Shown here: positions 45,814 to 57,569 of the stretch, one piece after another
Layout: each line of letters begins with the position of its first letter
Numbering within the stretch: the stretch's first letter is position 1
NCBI GenBank assembly: GCA_949710005.1
Contig: OX453274.1
Span: forward strand, 25,645,669 to 25,709,668
DNA from: Ricordea florida
Taxonomy: Eukaryota > Cnidaria > Anthozoa > Corallimorpharia > Ricordeidae
Length of the DNA: 64,000 bases
Direction: 5' to 3'
Position numbers and translations under genes: made by a program
The notes under the pieces: generated by a model
What the model was told of the DNA's origin: nothing
The model's input: only the letters and a program-made list of their open reading frames with translations
Database searches by the model: none

Positions 45814-46086
45814 ATTTCCATCCTATTGGAACCCAAGTTATGACAACCTTACAGAACAATGCTGCAGTCGTAAATGACACATTCAATGTAACATGCACAG
45901 CAGAGGCCAACCCACCCGCTGAATACATGATCTACAAAGATGACATGTCTTTTATCATTGTCACCTCACATCCAGCTGTGCTTGAAACATCTGTCACTGA
46001 GAGGGTCAACCAAGCTCGTTACAAATGTGTTCCCTTTAACAGCTTTGGTCCTGGACCAGAGAAGGAAATTACTATTGCAGTACATT
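45814..46086 (+). CDS. Ig gene exon 8, Ig domain lacking the core Trp (duplicated pair, second)
   Basis: Phase 1-1, acceptor TTTTGTGTTTTAG. TFNVTCTAEANPPAEYMIYK has the first Cys with Tyr in place of the Trp, and ARYKCVPFNSFGPGPE the second Cys. Confidence 0.85.
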
Positions 46087-47479
46087 GTAAGTATATCGAG
46101 CCCAAAGTAATGTTCATGGATAGGTGTCCAATTTAAGAAAAATTGGACAGTTGCCAATATTGGATTTAGAGGAAGTTGTATAATTAGGACTGTTAAATTG
46201 TACTGTTTCAAAACTGGATTTAAATAAAGTGGTAATTTAACTTCGTGCCGTGCAATTTTGGTCTGAAATCTTGTGATTCAAATCGCGCGCTCGTTCGATA
46301 TTTGAAATCACGTGTATGATTTCTGACCAAATTGCTCTCCTTCTAATCAATTACTATTATTTATGAGTGCTTATTTATAGAAAATCACACCAAAATCATT
46401 TACTAATGTACAAGCAAAAATTTAATATCAAATTTCTGCACTCAGTTGCAACTGTCTGCACTTAATTTAGGTTTCTCCTTATCAGGCTGTAACCGGTAAA
46501 ATGTTCTGCTTGTGAGAGCACTTATTACCGCCTGCAAATGCTTAAAAGTCTTAAAAATACACATTAACCAAATGCTTTACCGGTTTAAAAAGGTCCCTTA
46601 CCTGTTGTGCTGAAAACTAGGGAAAACCCTGTCAATTTTAACTTTCTGCGCTGTTTGGGATTAATTGAAGTGCTCTGATCTTATCAGTGCGTGAAAGGTT
46701 TTGCATGCATATTACAGTATAAGCCTGGAAATCCTGCAAGAACGTATTTCAACAGCACCCTGTTTAGAAGCTCTGTACTTTGTTGGTTTCATCGTGGAAG
46801 TATGAAATTGTGTTCTCGTACAGAATCCAGTTGTTTCGTACCCAAATTCGGATGAATTGAACTCAGTTTGAGTCGTATCATAACCACCCTTCAGTTGATT
46901 TGTACCAGATTTCTTTGAAAGCCATACACCATAAATTTTCAAATTAGCGCCCCGGGCGCTTATTAAATGTTTTGAGGCAAGACGGGGTTGCTATAAATTC
47001 GAAGTGGGGCTCTTAGTGGAAGGTGGGCGTTTACTGGTTGGGAGGCGCTCATTAGAAGTTTGAGCCTAGGTAAAACGTTGACTTTATTTCTAGACAACCC
47101 GAACTGCAACATAGCAGTAATAAAATTGTAGTGGCAAATATATGTTAACGTTTCCCACGAGCCTGGAACGAACGTTCTTATGATGTTCTTAATGTTGCCT
47201 GTTATTCTTACGGTAAAGAATTTGATGAGTATGTGGAAGGATCATAAATTCAAGAGAATAGCAAGCTCAAGCTGGTTGGACATGCACCTAAAAAAAAGTA
47301 TTGAGATTTCTATCCTCATTTTTCATTCTTACGAGCTCATGAAGATAATCAAATCGTGGTTGAACTCGCTGCAGCCAGGAAGTATGAAAATGGGCTAGTA
47401 ACTCCTGAAACGTTCAAGGCATTTACGAAAAGCTGGCGATTGGGGGCAAAGTTTCACAAGGAAATTACAAAGAGCGCGA
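46087..47479. other. Intron 8 left part, nothing recognised
   Basis: A short inverted repeat lies near 46258-46325 (GTGATTCAAAT / ATTTGAAATCAC). A minus-strand frame near 46.8 kb is not supported by domain content. No gene. Confidence 0.45.
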
Positions 47480-48309
47480 TTGTAAGCTAAGTCTAATTCT
47501 TCTAGGAAAAAAAATATCCTGCGTGACTACCTTCAAGTATCTAGGTGTCGTTTTTGACAACTTTATGACCTGGAAGGCTCACGCGGATTATGTGTGTAAA
47601 AAGGTGGCATGCAGAGTTGGTATTTTGGGCCGCATTAGAGGTTTCTTGACAAAAGAGGTGTCTATACTAGTTCACAATACGTTGATTCTGCCATTGCTTG
47701 ATTATTGCGATGTCGCTTGGAGTAGTCTGTTACAACAAGACCAGGATAGATTACAGCGTCTGCAACACAGATCGGCGCGTATAATAACGTGTTGCACACG
47801 CTCCACTGAGGGAATGAATCAATTACGTTGGTCGAGTCTTTCCAAGAGACGCTCTTATTATAAGGTCAAGCTTGTTTTGCTTTGTCTAAACTCTTTAGCC
47901 CCAAGTTATTTTTTGACATTTTTTACCAGATTTTCGAACATTCATAGCTATTCTACCAGGCAGAGCAGTAGGTTATTGTTACCTAGGGTGAAATCAAATT
48001 TTGGGAAAAACACGTTTCTTTACAGCGGAGCGAAAATTTTTAATGAGTTGCCCACCGACATAACGAAAGCACAAGACACACAGACTTTCTGCCGCCGTGC
48101 AAAAGAGTTTTTATTATCGAAATAGTTCTTAGTGATTGTCTCTTAGTATTTAGTATTGTAAATAGATTTTTAACGTAGTTCTTAGTTTTTACAGTGTACA
48201 TGAATTTGTATTTTTAACTTAATGTTATCTATACAGGGCCCCCATGGATACCAGCTTTTAAACTGAACGGGCTACCCTGTTTAAATAAAGTTTTACTTTA
48301 CTTTACTTT
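47480..48309 (+). pseudogene. LINE reverse-transcriptase C-terminal half with 3' tail
   Basis: Opens near TTFKYLGVVFDNFMTWKAHA and runs 200 codons through LILPLLDYCDVAWSSLL, RLQRLQHRSARII, NSLAPSYF, YSTRQSSRLLLP and IFNELPTDITKA to a stop at 48125. This is the usual C-terminal region after the RT fingers in L2/CR1/Jockey-like LINEs. The tail ends with AAATAAAG and TTTAC repeats. 5'-truncated but uninterrupted in the kept part. Confidence 0.85.
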
Positions 48310-48374
48310 AAATGCCAAGTGCTTAATAGCGGGGCTCCAACGCGCGCGAAGCGCGCGTGGGACAGAGCCCCATA

Positions 48375-49300
48375 CTCATGGAATATGGTCAACCTCTCTT
48401 CATTTGGTTGTCACGTGACTGACCGAGCGTACCTACGTACCTACGTAGAATAGCGTACATACGTACGTACGCGTCTACCGATTGTACGGGTAGAGTAGGG
48501 GAGACTATCAAAAGGAAGGGAGGGGTATCTCAGGCGTGTCTTGGCAAATCCACATCTTTTACATTGGACATTCACAATATGGTCAATTGACAGCTGTCAA
48601 AACGGGATAGCCACTGACCAGCATCACATGACCATAATGTGGGCTCATGTGTCAACTCATCGAAGTGACGTGATTTATTTGGAAGCTGTCTGCTGACCAG
48701 TAATTGATTCACTAGATCGTGGGCTCAAGTCTCGAGTTCTGGTATCCCGCGTATATTTGGCGGGAAATTGCGTTGACGACTGAAAAAGAAAATTTCAGTT
48801 CATTGTCTTTTTGACAGACAATATTAGTACTCTACACTGTTAAAGTTTTACTAAAGGATAAACGAAACAATTTCTATTGCTATGTCAACAAACAATAGCA
48901 AAGAAAATATAATTCGCAGAACACAGGGTTCAGGTGAAGAGCAACGGGAAAGAGAGGGGAAGAGAGCAAGAATTAACTGGAAAGAAGGAGCGAAGAAGAT
49001 CGCCAAAGAAGGCGCGCTCGGGAAAGAGAAAGGAGACGAAATTATAGCCAAGGACGCCGACAAGCAGAAAGAACCCGGGCTCGAGAAAACAGACAAAATG
49101 TTAACGAAGAACGCCGAGAAGCGGAAAGATTCCGTGCTGTGGAAAACAGACAAAATTGTAGCGAAGAATGCCGAGAAGCGGAAAGACTCCGTGCTGTGGA
49201 AAACAGACACAATTTTAGCGAAGAACGCCGAGAAGCGGAAAGACTCCGTGCTGTGGAAAACAGACAAGATTGTAGCGAAGAACGCTGAGATACCCTGCTA
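48375..49300 (+). mobile_element. Repeat-protein element copy 2, inverted relative to copy 1
   Basis: The 5' flank (TGGAATATGGTCAACCTCTC, then a GTAC-rich tract) and the MSTNNSKEN start near 48882 match 5.4-6.3 kb in reverse orientation. The 57-bp units (about four) run 49080-49290. One frame gives REAERFRAVENRQN; the frame of the ATG gives KNAEKRKDSVLWKTDK instead, so frames have slipped. Confidence 0.6.
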
Positions 49301-50974
49301 AAAGCCATGCAAGAGAGAAACCTCGACTTGTAGGGTAAAGCAGAGAAGGTTTTTGGTCCATGATTACGAATTATAGGATTGAAGGAACCCTGAAGTTCGG
49401 TAATAGATTCTTGAGTGCCTAATAATTTTACGATTTCATTTAATAATTCAATTTGAGTGGCATCCATAACTCAATTTAATTATAACATAACAAAAAAGAA
49501 AAACATTTACATTTATTTTGCTTCCATGCAGGCTTTAAACTGGAACCTCGATATCAAGCTAAATTAAGTAAAAAATGCTAGCGGAACTGTCTAAATGTGT
49601 TTTTATATAGATAGTTATATCTAAGCCCTTTTGCATACATTTTACCATACCTTGGAGTAAACATTTATTTTACCGAGGTGTTCGTTTAAACACGAAAATG
49701 ACAAGAGTTGTGTCCTGCATTCCCCAGTAGCGTGTACAAATCCTTTAAATACATTTACGCAAATAGAATGGTTAATTTCATCAGGAATAGAATACAGTAC
49801 ATTGATAATTTGTGTTTTTTGTAGAATATACTCCATGACTTTGTAGGTAGAAAGACCGTACTAATGGTAGACGAAAGTTTAGACAAAAATCATAGCGAGT
49901 TAACCGACCTCGACACTTAACTAAAGTTAAAAACGTTTGTGAATTCCTTCGCAATATTTTAGAATGCTTTTACAGTTTAAAGTGAAATGAAAGTACTAAA
50001 CGGGAGCCCCGCTTTTAGGCTTGGCTAAATCTATATATTATGTGCTCATATGGATAATTCTTTCGGAGAAATGATAAGAAAACCTGTGCGACTTTAAACA
50101 ACTCTTAAGAAAGCCTGTACTGTAGGTCATATGACCATTCAAAGTACTGGAAATGTATATCCTACGTCATTCAGTTTCATAATTTATGGCACAGTTGTCT
50201 TGGTGCTTGGTGGGGGGCTAAAATCCTTAAGAGGGACGCTGATTTAAAGCCGGCGCTTATTGGAGCTTTTACAGTATATCACATGCAGGAAACATAGCAA
50301 GAGCAACATTGTTCTGATTCAACCAGGTCAATATAAAAGCTTGCTTGCTTTCAGTAAACTCCCGTTTATGATTTATAAGTTCTACACTTACCCAAGTTTA
50401 GTAGTTAAGTTTGATAACTCAGTCTAAATTTAAATAAATTTCTGACATTAGTACTTTGCACTTTAGTAGTTATTTTAAATATTAAAAATGTGAACGAGGA
50501 GAAAAGTGAACCAAGCATATTGTTTGCACCCGTTCGTCAAAACACTTGGTCTTCAGCTTGCTCGAGTCCAGCTTCGTGGAAAGAGGAGTCGGCCTTCCAT
50601 TTTATGTATAGTGTATAAAAATTAAATTTAACCCAGATAACGCAGTTGGTTTTATAGCGAAGAGTTTGGTGAGGTTGAAACCAACTGCTCATAAAGGGAA
50701 ACGTATCGTGTCACTTAATTGGCAAAAAAGAAGTCTTTGGCAGACAATGTATAGCATAACTACAAAATGGCCAAATTGACTAGGTTCAGATTGTCTAACC
50801 TGGCTAGAAGATGACTGAAGAGCTTCCACACTCGTTGTACCCTTTTAGAAAAGCGACATGCCACATCATTTTACACGGATATGCAGTGTACTTCAGTCAA
50901 ATTGTTCATTGAATGTATCTCTTTTTGTCCAGATGAGCCATAAAATGTCCAGTTGATGACCAACATATCAGGAG
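49301..50974. other. Intron stretch, nothing recognised
   Basis: AT-rich. Short unsupported frames only. No exon with Ig residues. Confidence 0.5.
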
Positions 50975-51020
50975 ACACAACTTGTTTTGATTACAAAGAT
51001 CTAGTGGTCGTAAAGATAAT

Positions 51021-52300
51021 AATAAATACTAATAACCTTTATTTATTACCTTTGGCATAAGAAGTACGGTAACATTACAATAAAATTTAAAAGCACTGCA
51101 AATGTATATTATATATAAGATTAAGTTATAATAGGTTAAGTTGAATTAAGTTAAGTTTAGCACTTCTAGGAATAAACGATTGTTTGTGCCTATCAGTGCG
51201 TGATACAGGTATTCTGAAGTGCGTTGCGTTTGTCTTACAAGATCTTAGGTTAAAGCCATGATCCACTGCGTTGTCTAAAAAACGTTTGCAATGATGCGCT
51301 TCAGATTCTTGAATACGTTTAAATTCTTTCCTCGTCAATTTCTGACGCCTAGTCGCAAGTGACTCAACAGTATCCCTGTCACATGTAGACATCTATTCTG
51401 CACTCTTTGTAGATCTTCATCAAAGTAGATCGGCAGCCCTCCCCAGACTGGCGAGGCATATTCTAACACAGGTCTAATCTTAGTGATGTAAGTCGTTAGA
51501 ACAATGTCCCTGGGGAGATGGGCTGTTCTGCAGACCTTAAGACAATGGATCCGTTTACACGCTTTGCTGACAATATTTGAGACGTGTGTATTCCAGTTGA
51601 GATCGTTCTGTACACACACACCCAGCAGTTTAAACACCGTAACCCTCTCCAGTTCGGAAGACCCGATACAAATAGGAGGCGGAGTTGGACAATACTTCTT
51701 GAAGGTGATCCACATATCTTTCTTCTTAGCATATATCTTTCTTCTCCATTTTATTCTGCACAGCCCATCTCTCGAGGTGAGTCACAGAATCCTGCATTTG
51801 ACTGACAGTCTTTAGAGACTAGTTCATATAGAGTGAAGTCATCAGCGTACTTGCAAGTGGATACAGGTATCCCCCTTGGGGTGCAATTCTCAATATCGTT
51901 GACATGCTTGTTAAGAAGTGTGGGAGAGATGACTCTGCCCTGAGGCACACCAGCAATCACCTCACCATGTCTGGAAAGGACTCCCGGGAGCTTAACCTGC
52001 TGCATTCTGCCTGATAAATAGCTTTGTGTCCATTTCCAAAAGCTCTTGTTGACACCCATGCAGGCGAGTTTAGTCAACAGAACACCATGATCAACTAGAT
52101 GAAAGGCTTTTCGGAAGTCCACAAAGACCACATGTACTCCATTATATGGACTACCAGAATCTGTAGCGTTATACCAGTCTTGTATGATGCTGGCAAGGGC
52201 AGTCACAGTAGATCTATCTTCCGTAAAGGCGTGTTGGGAAGCATTAAGACTTAGATCCTTTTGGTTAAGCTTAAGCGGAATCCTCTCCAATGCTAATTAT
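51021..52300 (-). mobile_element. 5'-truncated LINE in intron 8
   Basis: Minus strand. Frame 51751-52290 has the RT motifs VVFVDFRKAFHLVDHGVLL, GVPQGRVISPTLLN and YADDFTLYE. Frame 51335-51715 continues with FKLLGVCVQNDLNWNTHV and PVLEYASPVWGGLP, and 51126-51392 supplies the C-terminal basic end. Frameshifts separate the three. The 3' tail is ATT-rich near 51020-51060. The empty site is visible in the paralogous segment at 43.86 kb. Confidence 0.8.
51751..52290 (-). pseudogene. LINE reverse-transcriptase core fragment
   Basis: Holds RT motifs with the catalytic YADD intact. The expected Ser in DFxKAFDxV is altered to FHLVDH. The frame starts abruptly at the truncation point and shifts near 51750, so no full enzyme can be made. 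Confidence 0.8.
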
Positions 52301-52719
52301 GCCAATTATCGCGAGAAACGAGACTGCATCGAGTGTGCAAACACAAGACCTAAGGTTGAGTGTTTATACCTTGTCGAGAATTCTCCCAAACGCACTAGAG
52401 AAGGTACATGTACAAGTATTGGACCGAAGGTAGACTGTGTATATCACCTGCTCTCAAATCACTGAGCTCCAAGACGCAACTCGGTGTGAACAACACAGCA
52501 CAAGAACAATACATAAGCTTTGTTTCTCAGTAACAGTCTCACGTGTAATAAAGCAATATAATGCCATCACCTGGGTTTGAACCAGTGCCATTTTGATCTG
52601 AAGTTCCTTGTGTGAAACTCTACACAGGCTTGCTGCCATGTTTATTCAGTGACTTTAACCAAGAGCTTTTTAGCTGGTAGCATTTACTTCTCTTGACATT
52701 CCTATATCTTTTCTTACAG

Positions 52720-52962
52720 ATTCTCCAAGCATTGTAACGATCTCTGGTAATAAGACTGTAAATGAAAGTGATACAGTCACTCTTGACTGTACAGCTGACG
52801 GTAAGCCGTCTGAAATTATTACCTGGACAAGACTCTTTGATAGCAGTTCTGTGTCCTTTCCTCTGACAATCACTGGTAAACAGGATGAAGGATTCTACAG
52901 GTGTACTGCTACTAATGGAGTTGGGAGCCCTGCAACCAAAGATGTGTTTATTGCTGTTGAAA
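52720..52962 (+). CDS. Ig gene exon 9, C2-type immunoglobulin domain (duplicate of exon 7)
   Basis: Phase 1-1, acceptor TTTTCTTACAG identical to exon 7. TVTLDCTADGKPSEIITWTR and GFYRCTATNGVGSPA. The NIT sequon of exon 7 has become IIT. Confidence 0.9.
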
Positions 52963-53709
52963 GTAAGCCAATCCTTTCATTCCTATAATCTAATATTATG
53001 TTACATAACATGTATCAGTTTGCTCTTTCGATGTTCTCTTAACAGTGTAACACCAAAATATTACTAACCCTCCGAAATACATTTAGTACTGGCTTTGCTC
53101 TATTTGTAATAGCACCGTGCTACATATATATGATATTAAATTGCTGTGCTGAGGGGTTAAGTTCCTCTTCAAGTTCGGACAAGTGTTTCACAAGCCAAAA
53201 TGCTTTTCAACATGAATCCCCAATCAACTATGAAATTTTCTCTTTATTATATGAAAATTAGTGAGATATCAAGTACGAAGGGGTAGCAAATTTATAAAAT
53301 TGTACCCTGCTAATGATATCATACGTGTATGATATTATTTCTTTTGATTTCTTACCACTCTGTATATTAATAAATCTTATAAAATAAAATATGTTTATTA
53401 ATAAGTATTATAATAATTATAATTATAATTAAGTCATGCACATACGTCAGTTATTGAAGGATGACTTGTAATTTGTAAGGGCCATTACTTGAATTTCAGA
53501 ACAATTTTGTCTCTTGGTAATATGGAATATTTTTCACTTACTGGATAGCATCACATGGAATTCGTTATGTCTACAGAAACTGAGGAAGAGCCATTATCAT
53601 GGAATAAGGTCAAGTTTGAGCCAAAAAATTGATCGGCAATGTGGCGCACACTCTTTATGTCCTCAGCCCTGCAGTGTGCCAGATGTAATTCCTTCATTTT
53701 GTGTTTTAG
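52963..53709. other. Intron 9, sister of intron 7
   Basis: Aligns with intron 7 without the 44.6-kb foldback insertion. No gene. Confidence 0.55.
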
Positions 53710-53983
53710 ATTTCCATCCTCATGGCACCCAAGTTATGACAACCTTACAGGACAATGCTACAGTGGTAAATGACACATTCAATGTAACATGCACAGCAGA
53801 GGCCAACCCACCCGCTGAATACATGATCTACAAAGATGACATGTCTTTTATCATTGTCACCTCACATCCAGCTGTGCTTGAAACATCTGTTACTGAGAGG
53901 GTCAACCAAGCTCGCTACAAATGTGTTCCCCTTAACAGGTTTGGTCCTGGACAAGAGAAGGAAATTACTATTGCAGTACATTG
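53710..53983 (+). CDS. Ig gene exon 10, Ig domain lacking the core Trp (duplicate of exon 8)
   Basis: Phase 1-1. Nearly identical to exon 8 through TFNVTCTAEANPPAEYMIYK and ARYKCVPLNRFGPGQE. It is the last Ig exon seen; the next should lie beyond 64 kb. Confidence 0.9.
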
Positions 53984-54367
53984 TAAGTATATTATGTTCA
54001 GAGTATTTTACATTACATGGATGGCTGTTATTAAAGTACTCACAGTATAATGAGAAAAGGCATAATTTTGTGGAAGTTACAATTTGACTAATGGTGTTGT
54101 TAAATACTGAGAATCCAACGGAAGATTAGACTTGGGACGGATTAAACCAGATTAAATAATCATCCACACAAGACGTTTTCACAACATGGCAGCCATACTT
54201 AACACATGCTCAAAAGAAACCGCTGACTTACAAATACATCACACTTCCTTCCCTCACTAATAGGTGTGGTCAACAGTCCGTTAGCTAAGCACAAGACTAT
54301 TCCTAATATCAAAAAAAAAAACCAACGCAAAACTATAGAGCCTCCTGTGACTCGAATAACGGCCTTG

Positions 54368-54696
54368 TCACAGATTAAGCTTAGCTGGAGCCTTTCTTTC
54401 TCTGACTGGATATCGGCGCTCCGCCTTTCTAGTCGAGTCCCTTTGAAATGGAACTTCCATGCCTTGTGACTGCGATTGTGCTTCCACATCTGATACTTTA
54501 ACTGAGTTGTGTGCTGCATGAAGCTCAGGAACCGACTTGTGTGATACGTCAGAAACTACCGAAGGTGATTTAGCTACTGCAGCTTGAAATGAATGAGCAG
54601 TCTTCTGAGTAGCAACAAGGTTCTGACTATGGAGCTTTGCAGCGGGCTGAAATAAAACTTCAATAACACGCGGAGGTGACGTTCCCGAAGACCACC

Positions 54697-54773
<77 letters not shown>

Positions 54774-55487
54774 GATCCGGATCAGCTTGCTCTTCTGCAA
54801 GAAGACCCTAGGTCTGCAGAATATGATCAATATGGACATACTTCAGTTGTCGGCCCACTCTCACCATGTAGGTTAACGGCCCCAACCTTCTAATCACTAT
54901 GCCAGGAAGCCACTTCTCCACACCTCCCCGATTACTTTTTACACTCACGGTGTCATGCGTAGAAGGCTCACGCATCTTCACACGATTCTTGACATGTCGC
55001 TGCTGCTTGGCTTGTTGGTTTTGGACATGCTCTTGTAAGTTTGGCCGTAATATAATAAAATTATTACGAGGTTCCCGTTTTAAGACTAGTTCTGCTGCTG
55101 TGTTACCCCCGTCACCGGCTGCGGAGTGTTCCTGTACTGGAATAGACAGTTGGGTAGTTGATGCTTCACAGACTGCTGTTAATCACTCCTTCTTACACGT
55201 TAGGAATGCTTCCTCAATGCTTGCTTCAGGATTTGCACTGTGCGTTCCGCTGCCCCATTGGATGACAGGTGATAAGGAGGCACCACAGTCTGCTTAATTC
55301 CATTCAGCTTCATGGAAACTGATGAACTCACTAGAAATGAACTGCGGACCATTGTCCGAAACGACTTCTTCGGTAAGGCCATAAGCTGCAAACCACATTC
55401 TCAACTGTTCAATGGTGCTTTGACTTGTTGTAGAGGTCATATGTGCCGCCTCAATCCACTTGGAATGGCTGTTAATTAATCGAAGGA
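54368..55487 (-). pseudogene. gypsy integrase core and C-terminal tail
   Basis: The core end carries PPYHLSSNGAAERTVQILKQ, including the catalytic-region Asn/Gly and Glu. Further on lie AELVLKREPRNNF, the chromodomain-like end KWLPGIVIRRLGPLTYMVRV, and a tail ending RRYPVRERKAPAKLNL with the stop near 54368. Several frame changes occur. A (CT)n tract inside the tail encodes Arg-Glu repeats in one frame. Confidence 0.7.
54701..54771. repeat. (CT)n microsatellite inside the gypsy tail
   Basis: An uninterrupted CT dinucleotide run of about 71 bp. On the coding strand it reads GA/AG and can encode alternating Arg and Glu. Confidence 0.98.
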
Positions 55488-57569
55488 CAGGGGCGGATCC
55501 AGGATTTTACATGAGTGATTTGCAGCACCTTAACTAGGGGGGTTTGAATTTGAAATTTAGTGCTCCCAGAATGCAATTTTCCTGCATTCTGAGAGCACTT
55601 TAAGCCATTCAGACACATTAACAGTACCTCCTCAGAAAGGCATAATTCTGTACAAAAAAAAATCAATTCTGTGTACTTACACAGACAAACCAGAATAACA
55701 TTAATTTTTTTTTTGTCCAGAAATTTGCCTTTCTGTGTCTAAGGAGTCTAGCATGTGGATTAAGATTGAGGGCTACCTTTGAAAATGTAGTAGATCAAAA
55801 AATTCTGAAAGCTTTCTTACAACATCCATCATGTTTCTAACAAGTGGTAATTGGCACGTGTCAGCAACACACAAGTTAAGCCTATGATTCATACAGTGAA
55901 CGTAAAGAGCCTTGTCATGTTCAGCCCTAATAAGTGATGAAGCTCCATTCAAGCGCCCAGACATATTGCCTGCACCATCATAACACTGGCCACGACAGTC
56001 ATCCATAGATAGTCCTAAATCAGCTACAGCACCAGTTAATAAATCTTTGATAGCTGCTCCTGTTGTTCCATCCTCACAAAGGTAGAATCCTACAAACTCT
56101 TCTCTGACTGTTTTGGTCGAATCGAGAAATCTGATCACCACTGAAAGGTTTTCTTTATTTGATATGTCAGCTGCTTCGTCAGACATAATAGAAAAATATT
56201 TGTTGTCCCTGATTTCCTGTGACAAATTATTCACTATGATAGCACCCACAGTTGTAATCATCTCATTTTGAATGGTTTTAGAAATATAAGTCGCATTTCT
56301 GGGAGCGGTTTCCAGGTGATGTTTTAGTGTTTGGTCGCCGCTGTCAATTCGAAATTCTAACAGTGCATGGAAATTACCGGAAAGACTGCCATTTCCTCGA
56401 TCATCATCTCGTGTACCTCTGAGGGCTATGTTGTTTTTTTTTCGCAGAAAATTATTGTTTTAAAAAGGGATTTCAGAATTTCGCGATTTCTTGCTGTTGA
56501 AGTAAATTGTTGATCTGATGATCAATTGGAACCGCTTCTCTTCTCATGTTTCTCAGAAAATTCTCTACTGCGATCACTGCAAAATTATGCGTCTCACATT
56601 TCCCGCTGGCGTGTTTGGTAAAACGTGAAACGGCGGACGTCCAAAGTGTGAGTGGAGACTTGAAAAATTTGTCTATTTTATTCGTATTTCGCCCACAGTG
56701 GACTCCAAAACAAACACACGGTAAACAAAATGCACCATCGACATATTTAGAGTATGCTAGCCAGGGAAATCTTTTCAGCCAGCTCCACACAAAATGACGG
56801 CTAGAATTCGAACATTCCACTGACGCTGGGAAATCAAATAGCTCACCTGGTTTCCACACATTCTCTATGAACTTGAACTTGTCCTGGTCCGAATATGAGT
56901 TGATTTCCTTGAAAACCAAGCCAACATCATACTGTGAACAGTCCTCCTTCCGACAAACCATGAACTATGGACAAACTGGATCGCCTCGAACCATCATTTA
57001 TAATTAAAATTTCCCTTGTCTTCCTCCGTAGCAAGTTACTTTAACAACGACCTCTGATCGGAGCAAGAACAAACGAGGGACTTTCGGGGAGAGGCTTCCC
57101 TTCATATACGATTGTCAGTAGTTCGCACGGTAGGTTGCGTCCTGAATAGCCAATCACAACCGAGTTTGAGTAGTTCGCAAGACAATGCGAGTGATTCTGG
57201 CCAATAGAGGAGGGTTTTGAGTGATTTGTTGAAAGATCGATAAACTAACCACTCCCACCCACTGCGTACAAATTTTGTCCGATCGTGCCTACGAATTTTT
57301 TCGTGTTCTCCGAAGTCTCGACAAAGGACGAAAGCGCGCGAACGGAGATTCGTCAAATTCGTTCGGAAAGGACTGGGTTTGCTGTGTAATCGACGGTATA
57401 ACGAGATTCGACGATTTTTTTCTTTGTTTTATTTCATAATAAACACTGCAACAAGAAGGATAATTGATTTCTTAAGCTTCAAGAAACAACCTGGGAAATA
57501 ACAAACCCAGGTTTGGAAACATTTGAGTGATTTCTGGAAATCACTTGAACTACCCTGGATCCGCCCCTG
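55488..57569 (-). mobile_element. hAT-type DNA transposon, deletion derivative
   Basis: The termini CAGGGGCGGATCCAGG (55488) and CCTGGATCCGCCCCTG (ending 57569) are perfect inverted repeats, flanked by the direct repeat AAGGA (55483-55487 and 57570-57574). Some hAT subgroups (hAT5, as I recall) make 5-bp duplications. It encodes the N-terminal two-thirds of a DUF4371/ZMYM1-like transposase on minus. Confidence 0.9.
55773..56961 (-). pseudogene. hAT transposase (DUF4371, ZMYM1-like), C-terminus missing
   Basis: Frame 56473-56961 holds the TTF-type zinc region (FVWSWLKRFPWLAYSKYVDG, AFCLPCVCFG). After a frameshift near 56460 comes ISKTIQNEMITTVGAIIVNN, FSIMSDEAADISNKENLSVV and the second catalytic region GQCYDGAGNMSGRLNGASSL, then YVHCMNHRLNLCVADTC. 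The frame ends at about 55773 in LSEFFDLLHF, so the third catalytic Glu and the C-terminal dimerisation domain are lost. Confidence 0.85.

Larger units (their letters stand above)
43835..46086 (+). repeat. Tandem segmental duplication, copy 1 (two Ig exons)
   Basis: Exons 44295-44537 and 45814-46086 and their introns align with exons 52720-52962 and 53710-53983. Copy 1 has an extra foldback-bearing insertion near 44578-45115 that copy 2 lacks. Copy 2 has a LINE insertion that copy 1 lacks. Confidence 0.8.
13953..53983 (+). other. Immunoglobulin-superfamily gene, gene-level span (start to last visible exon)
   Basis: Ten plus-strand exons: 13953-14043, 14176-14553, 19513-19785, 35029-35274, 36375-36635, 43464-43709, 44295-44537, 45814-46086, 52720-52962 and 53710-53983. 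Every junction is phase 1, so any Ig exon can be lost or gained without a frameshift. The predicted product is a secreted or membrane protein with a signal peptide, one long V-like domain and eight C2/I-type Ig domains, several with N-glycosylation sequons. It resembles hemicentin-, NCAM- or CEACAM-like adhesion proteins. No transmembrane or cytoplasmic exon is visible, so the gene should continue beyond 64 kb. A specific ligand or orthologue cannot be named. Confidence 0.8.
50975..53983 (+). repeat. Tandem segmental duplication, copy 2, split by a LINE
   Basis: Sequence up to AAAGAT near 51018 and from GCCAATTATCGCGAG near 52301 aligns continuously with 43835-43880, so the LINE between them inserted after the duplication. 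It carries Ig exons 9 and 10. Confidence 0.8.

Noticed and set aside
48882-49301. 139-codon Lys-rich plus-strand protein starting MSTNNSKEN
   Set aside because: As a single protein it mixes frames: the repeat units make the family-like REAER pattern only in another frame, so it is listed as a decayed element instead.
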